Shown here: positions 54,070 through 63,698 of the stretch, in pieces | Position numbering within the stretch: the stretch's first letter is position 1 | How the letters are laid out: each line of letters starts with the position of its first letter | Assembly: GCF_029023785.1 (NCBI RefSeq) | Contig: NZ_CP118955.1 | Span: 2,441,001-2,505,000 of the forward strand | DNA from: Enterococcus faecium | GTDB lineage: Bacteria; Bacillota; Bacilli; Lactobacillales; Enterococcaceae | Length of the DNA stretch: 64,000 bases | Direction of reading: 5' to 3' | Made by a program: the position numbers and the translations under genes | The notes under the pieces: model-generated | What the model saw: the letters and a program-made list of their open reading frames with translations, nothing else | What the model was told of the DNA's origin: nothing | The model's database searches: none

Positions 54070-55173
54070 ATGCGGAAAAAACTACTATTTTCCTTAATCA
54101 CACTGGGCATCTCTTTTATGGTGCTAACTGGCTGCAGCAACTCAGCAAATAAAACAACCACTGAAAGTTCAGCAGCTACCAAGATATTGAAAGATCCATA
54201 TTCTGATGAACAGTTCTTGTTAGGGACTTACGTTCGTATCCGTGTGTATGATGAAGGCAAAGAATCAGCATTGAAACCTGCCTTCGATCGAGTAAAAGAA
54301 CTTGGTGATAAAATCACGATCAATCAAAAAGGTTCTGAGATCGATGAAGTGAATGAGCAAGCTGGGATCAAACCAGTAAAAGTTTCTGATGACGTCTACA
54401 CGTTAGTCAAGCGGGCCTACGAATATAGCCAAGATTCTCAAGGCGGATTCGATATGGCGATTGGTGCAATCACACAATTATGGCGAATCGGTTTTGATGA
54501 CGCCAGAAAACCTTCCCAAGAAGAAATCGATCAGGCATTGAAATTAGTGGATTATCATAAGATCGAACTAAATGACAAAGAAAAAACTGTTTATCTAAAA
54601 GAAAAAGGAATGATCATCGATTTAGGTGCAATCGCCAAAGGTTACATTACGGACGAAGTAGTGAAAGTCTTGAAAAAACAAGGAGTGACCACTGCCATCG
54701 TTGACTTGGGCGGTAATGTCTATGTCTTAGGCCACAGCCCAAGAGGCGAAAACCAAGACTGGACAGTCGGCATCCAAGATCCGAACATGGCTCGCGGATC
54801 TGTTTTAGGTTCTATTAAAGAACGGAACAAAACATTAGTTACCTCTGGAATTTACGAGCGTTATTTAGAAGTAGATGGCAAAAAATACCATCATTTGTTT
54901 GATCCAAAAACGGGTTATCCGTTCGACAATGATATCGCAAGTGTCACGATCATAACAGATAAATCAATTGATGGTGACGGGTTGTCTACAGCAGTCTTTT
55001 CAATGGGTGTGAAAAAAGGACTGGAATACGTCGAAAGCGAATTGAATAACGGGACGGAAGCGATCTTCGTGACAAAAGACGATAAAGTATATGTGACCGA
55101 TCCAATCAAAGACACCTTCAAATTATCGGAGGACTCCCATTACACGATGGGTGACCGTTCTGAACTAAAATAA
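54070..55173 (+). CDS. fmnB: FAD:protein FMN transferase (ApbE family), lipoprotein
   Basis: A 367-residue extracellular lipoprotein with signal FMVLTGCS and a complete ApbE domain: IDLGAIAKGYITDEV, VDLGGNVYVLG, TSGIYERYLEVDGKKYHHLFDPKTGYP. It transfers FMN from FAD to the threonine in the TGATHS motifs of PplA. The ATG at 54070 follows AGAGAGG; the open frame begins upstream at 54004 without support. It lies between pplA and dmkA in the same operon. Confidence 0.93.
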   Translation: MRKKLLFSLITLGISFMVLTGCSNSANKTTTESSAATKILKDPYSDEQFLLGTYVRIRVYDEGKESALKPAFDRVKELGDKITINQKGSEIDEVNEQAGIKPVKVSDDVYTLVKRAYEYSQDSQGGFDMAIGAITQLWRIGFDDARKPSQEEIDQALKLVDYHKIELNDKEKTVYLKEKGMIIDLGAIAKGYITDEVVKVLKKQGVTTAIVDLGGNVYVLGHSPRGENQDWTVGIQDPNMARGSVLGSIKERNKTLVTSGIYERYLEVDGKKYHHLFDPKTGYPFDNDIASVTIITDKSIDGDGLSTAVFSMGVKKGLEYVESELNNGTEAIFVTKDDKVYVTDPIKDTFKLSEDSHYTMGDRSELK

Positions 55174-55185
55174 GGAGTACGAACC

Positions 55186-56139
55186 ATGACACTAAAAATC
55201 TTTTTAGAAGTAGTTGAAATACGAACAAAGGTGGCTAGTGTATTTCCTTTTGCGGTAGGGGTATTATTCTCTATCGCTTTTTTTCATGAGATACATTGGC
55301 TAAACACTTTTTTATTTTTTATTGGAATGCTAGTTTTTGATTTAGCGACTACCGCTATCAATAATTACATGGATTATGAAAAGGCTCATTCTGAAGTATA
55401 TAAGTATGAAGAAAATGTCATTGGCCGCAGAAATCTATCTCCTGTATTGATTCGAAACATGATTTTAGCTATGATTGCATTTGTTTTTGTTATCGGCGTT
55501 ATTCTAACGATCAATACGGGTTGGCTTTTACTTTTGATGGGATTTATCTGTTGTTTTATTGGAGTATTCTATACATTCGGACCGATTCCTTTATCTCGAA
55601 TGCCTTTAGGGGAAATTTTCAGTGGGGTGACTATGGGCCTTGGAATTTTTGCCATGGTCGTTTATGTCAATACATTCGGTTCAGATGTCTATGATCTGAC
55701 AGTCAACTTTTCATCTGGACAATTTGCTTTGGTAGGAAATCTTTGGGCTATAGCAGCAATCGTATTAGCTTCCTTACCCTTGGTGTTTACGATTGCCAAT
55801 ATCATGTTGGCTAATAATTTGCGGGATCTTGACCGTGATATTGAAAATCATCGCTATACACTAGTTTTTTATATCGGACGTCCTGCGGGAACAGTCTTAT
55901 TCCAGCTATTGATGTATGCTTGCTATTTCGTGATTTTAATGGGGTTGTTGAGCGGTATCTATGAATGGCCGATCTTGGTCACCTTCTTGACCTTGCCAAT
56001 TGTGAAGAAGCATTTGGATCAATTCAAGCAAACGTTACCCCAGCCTATCAGTTTCAGCTATTCCATCAAAAATATGGTCTTATTCAATGCCAGTTATGTA
56101 TTGGGGCTATTACTAACAATCATTATGCAAGCCATTTAA
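55186..56139 (+). CDS. dmkA: 1,4-dihydroxy-2-naphthoate prenyltransferase (DmkA, UbiA family)
   Basis: A 317-residue integral membrane prenyltransferase with the first aspartate motif in NNYMDYEKA and the second in NNLRDLDRDIENH. It joins the polyprenyl tail made by DmkB to dihydroxynaphthoate, giving demethylmenaquinone. It starts 12 bp after fmnB behind AAGGAG. The last gene of the pplA operon; repeat cluster R7 begins 10 bp after its stop. No menaquinone methyltransferase lies in the window. Confidence 0.9.
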   Translation: MTLKIFLEVVEIRTKVASVFPFAVGVLFSIAFFHEIHWLNTFLFFIGMLVFDLATTAINNYMDYEKAHSEVYKYEENVIGRRNLSPVLIRNMILAMIAFVFVIGVILTINTGWLLLLMGFICCFIGVFYTFGPIPLSRMPLGEIFSGVTMGLGIFAMVVYVNTFGSDVYDLTVNFSSGQFALVGNLWAIAAIVLASLPLVFTIANIMLANNLRDLDRDIENHRYTLVFYIGRPAGTVLFQLLMYACYFVILMGLLSGIYEWPILVTFLTLPIVKKHLDQFKQTLPQPISFSYSIKNMVLFNASYVLGLLLTIIMQAI

Positions 56140-56148
56140 CAGCATGAA

Positions 56149-56878
56149 GAGGTTGTGAAAAAACTGCCCTGCATCAAGTAATAAGAACAGCCAAATAAAA
56201 ATAGCTCCTTATATTTTTCGTTTGGTTGGGCTTATTACCGCAGATGCAAGCTTTTGAACACCGTTTATCAGGAGGTTGTGAAAAAGTCGCTTAGTTTCGA
56301 GTATTAAGAAAAATTTTGTGAAAATGGCTTTCCACATTTTTGCATAAATTTGGCTTAATACCGAGAAACTGGCTTTTGAACACCGTTTATCAGAGGTTGT
56401 GAAAAAGTCGCTTAGTTTCGAGTATTAAGAAAAATTTTGTGAAAATGGCTTTCCACATTTTTGCATAAATTTGGCTTAATACCGAGAAACTGGCTTTTGA
56501 ACACCGTTTATCAGAGGTTGTGAAAAAGTCGCTTAGTTTCGAGTATTAAGAAAAATTTTGTGAAAGTGGCTTTCCACATTTTTGCATAAATTTGGCTTAA
56601 TACCGAGAAACTGGCTTTTGAACACCGTTTATCAGGAGGTTGTGAAAAAGTCGCTTAGTTTCGAGTATTAAGAAAAATTTTGTGAAAATGGCTTTCCACA
56701 TTTTTGCATAAATTTGGCTTAATACCGAGAAACTGGCTTTTGAACACCGTTTATCAGAGGTTGTAAAATCAGTGTTTTGTCCTGAGTATTAGAGAAACAA
56801 ATGGAAAAATAGTTCCTCATATTTTGCCGTTTTTTGAGCTAATACCGAAGGACAGCTGATTGAACACTATTTGTTCGG
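56149..56878 (+). repeat. Palindromic repeat cluster R7 with four near-identical tandem units
   Basis: Six units follow dmkA. The first (56149-56271) is of a different stem class. Four units start at 56273, 56394, 56515 and 56637 (period 121 or 122 bp), differ by one base substitution and a one-base insertion, and fold into long hairpins with TTAGTTTCGAGTATTAAG facing CTTAATACCGAGAAACT. The last (56758-56878) matches the second unit of R4. All units open with AGGTTGT and close with GAACACCGTTTATC or a variant of it. Confidence 0.9.
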
Positions 56879-56925
56879 AAAAAGTGACTAACTATGACAC
56901 AATTTTTTTCACAGTCCCTTTTTTC
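56879..56925 (+). terminator. Terminator behind repeat cluster R7
   Basis: AAAAAGTGACT pairs with AGTCCCTTTTT (one mismatch) and ends in a U-run. It would terminate the pplA-fmnB-dmkA message after the repeats. The following 310 bp (56926-57235) contain no gene or motif I can support. Confidence 0.55.
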
Positions 56926-57235
56926 ACTTGATTTGATTCGTACCAGCGAACTTGACGAGAACTTTCTTGGTTTGGTAACTATATGGTATTCTTTTAACAT
57001 CCTCGTTTGCTTCTTCTAATTTATTTATACAAAGTCACACTTTTTTAAACATCTGTTCTTCGATACATTTCTATTTCTTTTAAACATCGATACCAATATT
57101 TTGAACTTAAGAGTGCATACCAAATGGATTCATTTACTCTTCGTCAGTTACGAAGATAATCAAAATCTCCAACTTCCCTACTTATTTCGTTTTGAGAATT
57201 ATCGAAGCAATCTTACATAAATAACTAAAAAACAA

Positions 57236-57271
57236 AAAACCAGAAAATCAGTATACTGATTTTCTGGTTTT
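57236..57271. terminator. Terminator after the glutathione reductase gene
   Basis: A perfect 36-bp palindrome (18-bp arms, CCAGAAAATCAG in the arm) with T- and A-runs at both ends, 45 bp after the gor stop on the minus strand. Confidence 0.85.
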
Positions 57272-57316
57272 ACATGGTTTGTTCAATAAAAAGCTGTTGG
57301 AACTGTTAATATTAAA

Positions 57317-58663
57317 TTATCGCATCGTTACGAATTCTTCCGCTCCTGTTGGATGGATGGCTACTGTATTGTCAAAGTCTTCTTTAGTTGCACCCATCTT
57401 GATAGCCACGGCAAAACCTTGCAGCATCTCATCGACACCAACACCAATAGCATGTAAGCCGACGATTCTTTCTTCTTTTCCGACACAGATCAATTTCATT
57501 TCGCATTTTTGGCGATAATCATTTAATGCAAAGTACATTGGGGTAAAGCGTGAACGATAAACTTTCAATTCATTTTCGCCATATTTTTCCAATGCTTCTT
57601 CTTCTGTCAAACCAATTGTTGCAATTGGTGGATGCGTAAAGACGACTGTCGGAACAAGTTTATAGTCAAGATAAGAATCTTTCTTTCCATTAAATAAACG
57701 TTCTGATAAACGTCTACCAGCTGCGATTGCAACAGGAGTCAGATCTAATTTACCGATCACATCACCAACAGCAAAAATATGTTCATCCGTTGTATTTTGG
57801 TATTTATCTACTTTGATAAACCCTTTTTTGTCCAATTCCACATTTGTATTTTCCAGACCTAATTTTTCGGTATTCGGTACACGTCCACCGGCAAAAAGTA
57901 CACAATCACCAGTTAAGGTTTCACCATTTTCAAATAGCACCGTATATTCGTCATTGTTTTTAGTAATTTCTTTAGCAATATGATGTGCGTAAGTTTTTAT
58001 TCCAGCTTCTTGGTACATTTGGATCAAATTGTCCGAAAGCATTTTATCAAACGTTCTAAGTGGTCGTTCTTTTCGATATGCCCACATGACTTCACTACCT
58101 AAACCACGAAATACACCTGAAAGTTCAGCCGCAATGTATCCAGCACCTAAAACGATTGCTCTCTTAGGTAACTCTGTTAATTCAAAAAATCCATTTGAAT
58201 CAATTGCGTATTCTCCACCAGGAATGGTCATTTTACTTGCACGGCCTCCAGTAGCGATCAAGATTTTAGGAGCACGATAGGTTTCACCGTTTACTTCGAT
58301 CGTTTGACTATCGATAAAAGTAGCGTAACCTTTTATAGCCTCGACATGATTGCTATCTAATCCTCTTTGATAAGCACCGTGTAGAAAATCAATATATTTT
58401 TCTCGTCTTTCTACTAGACCGGCGAAATCAACATTTTTTAAATCTGCTTGGATACCGTAACTTGAGGCATCTCGTTCAATTGTTTCCAAAATCGTACTTG
58501 CTTGCCACATAACTTTTTTAGGTACACAACCGACGTTGACACATGTTCCGCCCAATTCATTCGCTTCAATCAGCAAAACTTTTGCGCCATGCATCCCTGC
58601 TCTGTTTGCTGAAGCAATACCGCCAGAGCCGCCACCAATTACGATGTAATCATATATTTGCAT
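57317..58663 (-). CDS. gor: Glutathione-disulfide reductase
   Basis: A 448-residue FAD/NADPH disulfide reductase. FAD motif [12 protein letters not shown], redox-active cysteines in [18 protein letters not shown] domain [12 protein letters not shown], second FAD site FAVGDV and the catalytic histidine in [11 protein letters not shown] are present. It keeps glutathione reduced. The ATG at 58663 sits 8 bp after AAGGAGG; a start at 58690 has no support. The AxxR-type NADPH-binding region ([10 protein letters not shown]) suggests NADPH use. Confidence 0.93.
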   Translation of the reverse strand: MQIYDYIVIGGGSGGIASANRAGMHGAKVLLIEANELGGTCVNVGCVPKKVMWQASTILETIERDASSYGIQADLKNVDFAGLVERREKYIDFLHGAYQRGLDSNHVEAIKGYATFIDSQTIEVNGETYRAPKILIATGGRASKMTIPGGEYAIDSNGFFELTELPKRAIVLGAGYIAAELSGVFRGLGSEVMWAYRKERPLRTFDKMLSDNLIQMYQEAGIKTYAHHIAKEITKNNDEYTVLFENGETLTGDCVLFAGGRVPNTEKLGLENTNVELDKKGFIKVDKYQNTTDEHIFAVGDVIGKLDLTPVAIAAGRRLSERLFNGKKDSYLDYKLVPTVVFTHPPIATIGLTEEEALEKYGENELKVYRSRFTPMYFALNDYRQKCEMKLICVGKEERIVGLHAIGVGVDEMLQGFAVAIKMGATKEDFDNTVAIHPTGAEEFVTMR

Positions 58664-58796
58664 TTTGTTCCTCCTTATTGAAGAGATCAATCAAAACCTT
58701 TATTTAACGATCCTTTTTCTACAGAAAACAAGTGTAACACTTTTCTTGAATTTTGTATGCGAAGATGCTTAAAACAGGGATATATCAGCTTTTTCC

Positions 58797-60050
58797 TTAT
58801 TTACGTTTTCGGATCATATCTCCAGGTTTCACCGGCTGTGCGACTGGCATAGTTAAAATCATCATTGGATTTGGTGCTCGGTCAATGGATTCGCCTTCTT
58901 CATTATGCATAACTTCAACGGTTTGACTGAAATGACTGAATCCTGGACCATAAAATTCGATTTCATCTCCTACAGAAAACAAGTTTCTCTGACGTATCGT
59001 AGCAATCTGTGTTGCCTCATCATAAGATAATACTTCACCGACAAATTTATATACTGGGATTTTACGACGTTCACCGAATAATTGTTCGTTTTCAGTTGGT
59101 GTATTGTAGTAAAAACCTGTAGCTAATTCTCGTTGTGCTACTTTCCATAACTCGTCGATCCATTCTTGCTTGCAGACATAGTTTTCAGGATCTTCCATAT
59201 AACTGTCTACAGCCGCTTTATAGACATTTGACACCGTAGATACATAATGGATCGATTTCATTCTTCCTTCGATCTTGAAGCTGTCTACGCCGTTTTCAAT
59301 CAATTCTGGAATATGTTCGATCATTGACATATCCACTGCACTCATCGAGAATTCTTCTTCCACTTCGCCTGTATCAGTTAAACTGTTTCGTTCTTGACCA
59401 AAAGGCATATCGAACAATCCATACTTCCAGCGACAAGATTGAGAACATCCGCCACGGTTTGCATCCCGCATCGACATATGGTTGGACAATGTGCATCGAC
59501 CAGAATAAGAGATACACATGGCACCATGGATAAATGCTTCGATTTCGGTATCCGTATTTTTACGAATCTCTGCCACTTCCTCCATTGAAACTTCACGAGC
59601 TAAAACGACACGTTCCAACCCTTCTTCTTTCCAGAATTCCAATGTCTCAAAATTAGTTGCTGAAGCTTGAGTGGATAAATGGATCGGCAGACCTGGGGCT
59701 TCTGTCGCACAAATTTCGATCAAAGCTGGATCAGAAACAATCACTGCAGAAATACCGACATCACGCAAACTGCGGAAAAATTCCCCTGCTCCATCTTCAT
59801 TTCCTTCATGGGTGACCATATTAGCAGCAACGTATACCTTCGCATCATGTTCTTTTGCAAAAGCAACTCCTTCAGCCATTTCTTCATAAGTAAAATTACC
59901 TGCACGGCTTCTTAAACCATATGCATTCCCGCCAATATATACTGCATCTGCTCCATAATGGATCGCGGTTTTTAACTTTTCCAGTGTTCCTGCTGGCGCT
60001 AGGATTTCTGGTCGTTTCAATTTTCTTTTTACTGTCATTTCTTTCATCAT
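58797..60050 (-). CDS. trhP2: U32 family tRNA hydroxylation protein (YrrO/TrhP2-like)
   Basis: A 417-residue peptidase-U32-family protein with the signature EAFIHGAMCISYSGRCTLSNHM and the cysteine pair in GGCSQSCRW, plus a C-terminal beta-barrel domain (GDEIEFYGPG). In Bacillus subtilis YrrN and YrrO (TrhP1, TrhP2) are needed for prephenate-dependent 5-hydroxyuridine formation at the tRNA wobble position; they are not thought to be proteases. Three possible in-frame starts lie within 12 bases; the AAGGAG site overlaps the first. Confidence 0.87.
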   Translation of the reverse strand: MMKEMTVKRKLKRPEILAPAGTLEKLKTAIHYGADAVYIGGNAYGLRSRAGNFTYEEMAEGVAFAKEHDAKVYVAANMVTHEGNEDGAGEFFRSLRDVGISAVIVSDPALIEICATEAPGLPIHLSTQASATNFETLEFWKEEGLERVVLAREVSMEEVAEIRKNTDTEIEAFIHGAMCISYSGRCTLSNHMSMRDANRGGCSQSCRWKYGLFDMPFGQERNSLTDTGEVEEEFSMSAVDMSMIEHIPELIENGVDSFKIEGRMKSIHYVSTVSNVYKAAVDSYMEDPENYVCKQEWIDELWKVAQRELATGFYYNTPTENEQLFGERRKIPVYKFVGEVLSYDEATQIATIRQRNLFSVGDEIEFYGPGFSHFSQTVEVMHNEEGESIDRAPNPMMILTMPVAQPVKPGDMIRKRK

Positions 60051-60055
60051 ACTCC

Positions 60056-60979
60056 TTATTTGATAGCAGAAGGATCAATATAAAAGAATCCTGTATCTAA
60101 TTCACGGTTTTCAGGATGCAATTTACTGATTTCGCTAGTCATTTTTTCCGCTTTTTCTTGATCCCAGCTACCTTCTAAAATTTGTTTTTTTGCTTCGGCG
60201 AATAGTCGAGTGATGTTTACGAATTTTTCGCCTGGAGTAAATAATCCGTCCAATTTCCATGTACAGTAATGATGCTGATAAAGTTCATTCAATTCATTCG
60301 AGAGATTCAGATCATTGCTGGCAAAAATATGTGTGCCATGACTATCTTCATAAATAGAATAATGTGTCTCTTCTTTTTTAGGTTCCGAGATAAAAAGACC
60401 TCTTTCACGATCTTTTTGTTCGTCTTGTTTCGTATAGTTATAGTAATTCTGTAGCAGTGGACGTTTGGATTGATGGATGCATGTAGCACCATACACAAGG
60501 GTTTCTACAGGAATATCGAGTTTTTCTTCCATCGCCTTCATCTCTTCAAAAGGAACTTCACGAGCAAGTACTGCTCCAACTGCGCCTTTTTTCGCCCAGA
60601 AATTGATTTGACGTGCGCTCGTTACTAATGTTTCAGCATCATAAATATACGGTATACGCAATTCAGGATTTTTTTTCATCGTATAAATAATACCTGTATC
60701 ACCAACTGTGATCACATCTACGTTTATTTCTTTTAAAAAAGCCAAATATTCAGGTACATTTTTCATTTTTTCAGGATGAATGATCCCATTTACAGCAATA
60801 TTCGCTTTTTTACCATACTTGTGTGCTAATTCTACCAATTGTCGCTGTTCTTCTCGTGTAAATGAAGCAGGCAGACGCAATCCAAATTGCTCTTCACCGA
60901 AATATAGTGTATCTGCACCTGCAGCAAGCAACTGTTCTGCTTGTTCAATAGTTTCTACTGTGGTTATGAGTTCGATCAT
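60056..60979 (-). CDS. trhP1: U32 family tRNA hydroxylation protein (YrrN/TrhP1-like)
   Basis: A 307-residue U32-family protein with an N-terminal TIM-barrel-like part (IELITTVETIEQAEQLLAAG) and the shortened signature ETLVYGATCIHQSKRPLLQNYY. It lacks the cysteine-rich segment and C-terminal domain of the partner gene, as in B. subtilis YrrN. It lies 5 bp before trhP2, so the two proteins are made together. Confidence 0.85.
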   Translation of the reverse strand: MIELITTVETIEQAEQLLAAGADTLYFGEEQFGLRLPASFTREEQRQLVELAHKYGKKANIAVNGIIHPEKMKNVPEYLAFLKEINVDVITVGDTGIIYTMKKNPELRIPYIYDAETLVTSARQINFWAKKGAVGAVLAREVPFEEMKAMEEKLDIPVETLVYGATCIHQSKRPLLQNYYNYTKQDEQKDRERGLFISEPKKEETHYSIYEDSHGTHIFASNDLNLSNELNELYQHHYCTWKLDGLFTPGEKFVNITRLFAEAKKQILEGSWDQEKAEKMTSEISKLHPENRELDTGFFYIDPSAIK

Positions 60980-61118
60980 AATTTTCTCCTCCTACAACTT
61001 CATAATAGTAGCATAGCTCTAAAAACTTTCCAATACTTCTTCTATTTAAAGTCGGATTTTTGAAAATTATTTCACAAAAAATCAAAATAAAGTTCGATAT
61101 ATTCTGTCCAAATATAAA

Positions 61119-61153
61119 AAGAGATTGTGACAAAAATCTTGTCACAACCTCTT
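61119..61153 (-). terminator. Terminator of ctsR-clpC, repeat-family hairpin
   Basis: AGAGATTGTGAC (61120-61131) and GTCACAACCTCT (61141-61152) form a stem with a U-run on the minus strand, 47 bp after the clpC stop. A further copy of the repeat-family hairpin, here without units. Confidence 0.85.
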
Positions 61154-61199
61154 AATCAAGTCTTACTATTATAAAAATTCAGCTACACAGGCCAAGTAA

Positions 61200-63692
61200 C
61201 TATAGGGAACCTACTGTTTCCTTTTTAGGTCCGCGAACATTCAATGTGATCTTACCTTTTGAAGCACCTACTGTTACGTGGTCACCTAAACGAATTTCTC
61301 CGCCAAGCAAAGCCTCGCTCAATCGATCTTCAATTTCTTTTTGAAGTGCGCGACGGATTGGACGTGCACCATATTCAGGATCAAATCCAGCTTTCCCGAT
61401 CACATCGATTGCAGATGGTGTGATTTTCACTTGAATATCTTGTTCTTTCAATCGTTTGATAATCGCTTTGCTCATGATTTGGACGATTGTATGGATTTCA
61501 TCTTTACTCAATGAATGGAAGACGACAGTCTCATCGATTCGATTCAAGAATTCAGGTCGGAAAGCTTTCTTTAACTCTTCTAAGATACGTTTTTGCATGG
61601 CTTTGTGATCTTTAGTAACATCTTGGACATTGAATCCGACATTTTTTTCTTCTCGAATTTGTGTCGCTCCGATATTTGAAGTCATAATCATGATTGTATT
61701 TCTAAAGTCCACTTTTCTACCTTTAGAATCTGTTAAATGACCATCATCCAATACTTGCAGAAGTAAATTGAAAACGTCTGGATGTGCTTTCTCCACTTCA
61801 TCTAAGAGAATCACTGAATATGGTTTTTGACGAATTTTTTCTGTCAACTGTCCACCTTCATCATACCCTACGTATCCTGGAGGAGACCCGATTAATCGGC
61901 TTGTACTGTATTTTTCCATAAATTCTGACATATCAACACGGATCAGGGCATCTTCACTTCCAAACATGACTTCTGAAAGTGCTTTGGCCAATTCTGTTTT
62001 TCCGACACCAGTTGGTCCAAGGAACATGAATGAACCAATTGGACGATCAGGATCTTTCAATCCGCTTCGTGCACGGCGGATCGCACGTGAAACTGCTTTG
62101 ACAGCCTCATCTTGACCAACGACACGTTCATGCAGAAGTCCTTCCAGTTCTAACAAGCGTTCGCTTTCTTTTTTCTCCAACTGCTGTAGAGGGACACCAG
62201 TCCACTCCGATACAACTGTAGCAACATCTTCTTCTGTTACACGATCAGAATAACCTTGCTCCTGTTTTGCTTCAATTGCAGAAACTTTTTGCAGCTTTTT
62301 ACGTAGTGCTTTTTCTTGTCTGCGTAATTGAGCAGCATTTTCAAAGTCTTGTTTTTGGATCGCTGCTTCCTTTTCTTGTACTAGTTCATCGATTTCTAGT
62401 TTGATCACAGTTGATTTTGTTAAGTGATCGGTTTGATCCAAACGGACTTTCGCTGCTGATTCATCGATCAAATCAATTGCTTTATCGGGTAGTTGACGAG
62501 AAGTGATATAACGAACAGAAAGATTGACTGCTGCTCGTACAGCTTCATCTGTGATCTCCACTCCATGGTGCTCTTCATATCTTGTACGTAATCCTTGAAG
62601 AATCACTTCTGCTTCTTCAGGAGTTGGCTCATCTACTTGAATGCGAGCAAAACGTCGCTCTAATGCAGAATCTTTTTCGATATATTTTTGATATTCATCT
62701 AGGGTCGTTGCTCCGATCGTTTGTAATTCTCCTCGAGCTAACGCCGGTTTCAAGATATTCGAAGCATCAATTGCTCCTTCTGCTCCACCTGCACCAATTA
62801 AGGTATGCAATTCATCAATGAATAAGATTACTTGACCATCATTATAGATTTCGTCGATGACCTTTTTCATTCGATCTTCAAATTCACCGCGATATTTCGT
62901 ACCAGCAACCAAAGATCCCATATCAAGCATCATCAGGCGCTTTTCTTGCATGTCTTCTGGCACTTCACCTAAAATGATTTTTTGAGCTAACCCTTCAGCA
63001 ATGGCTGTTTTGCCTACACCAGGTTCACCCACCAGTACAGGGTTATTCTTTGTCCGTCGGCTAAGAATCTGGATAAGCCGTTTCACTTCTCTCGAACGAC
63101 CAACAACTGGGTCCAGCTTGTTTTCTTTTGCTAATTTCGTCAAATCACGTGCTAATGAATCTAGCGTAGGTGTTCCTTGCGGTGTTTGCCGTTTATCTTG
63201 TACATTTACATTTCTACGACGATTCATTCCTTTTCCAGCAGAATCACCAGCTAGCCCCATTTTTTGTTTCAGAACTTGACGGGCTTTTGAAAGGCTGATA
63301 CCTAAGTTGATCATGATTCGAGTAGCCATGATACTTTCATCTTTTAATAAGCTCATCAAAATATGTTCTGTTCCAACTTTTTGAGAACCAATTTTCTTCA
63401 CTTCGCTGCTAGCTAAAGCAAAAACTTGTTTCATTCTTGGTGAATATGGAAGAAAGACTCCTTTAGGGTAAGAACGGATACCACCATAACCAATCAGATG
63501 TTCAATTTCTTCATAAATTTCCGTTTCATTCAAATCCATTTCACGTAATACTTTTCCAGCAATTCCATTTTGCTCGACCACTAAGGCTAGTAAAACATGT
63601 TCTGAACTAACTGATTGATGTTTCAACCGTTTTGCTTCTTCTTGTGCAATTTCTAATACTGCTTGGGCTCTTTCAGTAAAAAGTTCTTCCAT
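61200..63692 (-). CDS. clpC: ATP-dependent Clp protease ATP-binding subunit ClpC
   Basis: An 830-residue AAA+ unfoldase. Two N-terminal Clp repeats, a first ATPase domain (Walker [10 protein letters not shown], Walker [12 protein letters not shown]), a middle coiled domain with a UVR-like motif ([18 protein letters not shown]), and a second ATPase domain ([20 protein letters not shown]) follow in order. It passes unfolded proteins to ClpP in stress and protein quality control. It lies 6 bp after ctsR, with no mcsA/mcsB between, as in other Lactobacillales. Confidence 0.97.
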   Translation of the reverse strand: MEELFTERAQAVLEIAQEEAKRLKHQSVSSEHVLLALVVEQNGIAGKVLREMDLNETEIYEEIEHLIGYGGIRSYPKGVFLPYSPRMKQVFALASSEVKKIGSQKVGTEHILMSLLKDESIMATRIMINLGISLSKARQVLKQKMGLAGDSAGKGMNRRRNVNVQDKRQTPQGTPTLDSLARDLTKLAKENKLDPVVGRSREVKRLIQILSRRTKNNPVLVGEPGVGKTAIAEGLAQKIILGEVPEDMQEKRLMMLDMGSLVAGTKYRGEFEDRMKKVIDEIYNDGQVILFIDELHTLIGAGGAEGAIDASNILKPALARGELQTIGATTLDEYQKYIEKDSALERRFARIQVDEPTPEEAEVILQGLRTRYEEHHGVEITDEAVRAAVNLSVRYITSRQLPDKAIDLIDESAAKVRLDQTDHLTKSTVIKLEIDELVQEKEAAIQKQDFENAAQLRRQEKALRKKLQKVSAIEAKQEQGYSDRVTEEDVATVVSEWTGVPLQQLEKKESERLLELEGLLHERVVGQDEAVKAVSRAIRRARSGLKDPDRPIGSFMFLGPTGVGKTELAKALSEVMFGSEDALIRVDMSEFMEKYSTSRLIGSPPGYVGYDEGGQLTEKIRQKPYSVILLDEVEKAHPDVFNLLLQVLDDGHLTDSKGRKVDFRNTIMIMTSNIGATQIREEKNVGFNVQDVTKDHKAMQKRILEELKKAFRPEFLNRIDETVVFHSLSKDEIHTIVQIMSKAIIKRLKEQDIQVKITPSAIDVIGKAGFDPEYGARPIRRALQKEIEDRLSEALLGGEIRLGDHVTVGASKGKITLNVRGPKKETVGSL

Positions 63693-63698
63693 CTAATC

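Noticed and set aside
56273..56757. Regular repeats that might be a CRISPR array
   Set aside because: The repeating unit is the whole 121-bp hairpin with no unique spacers, and no cas genes are present.
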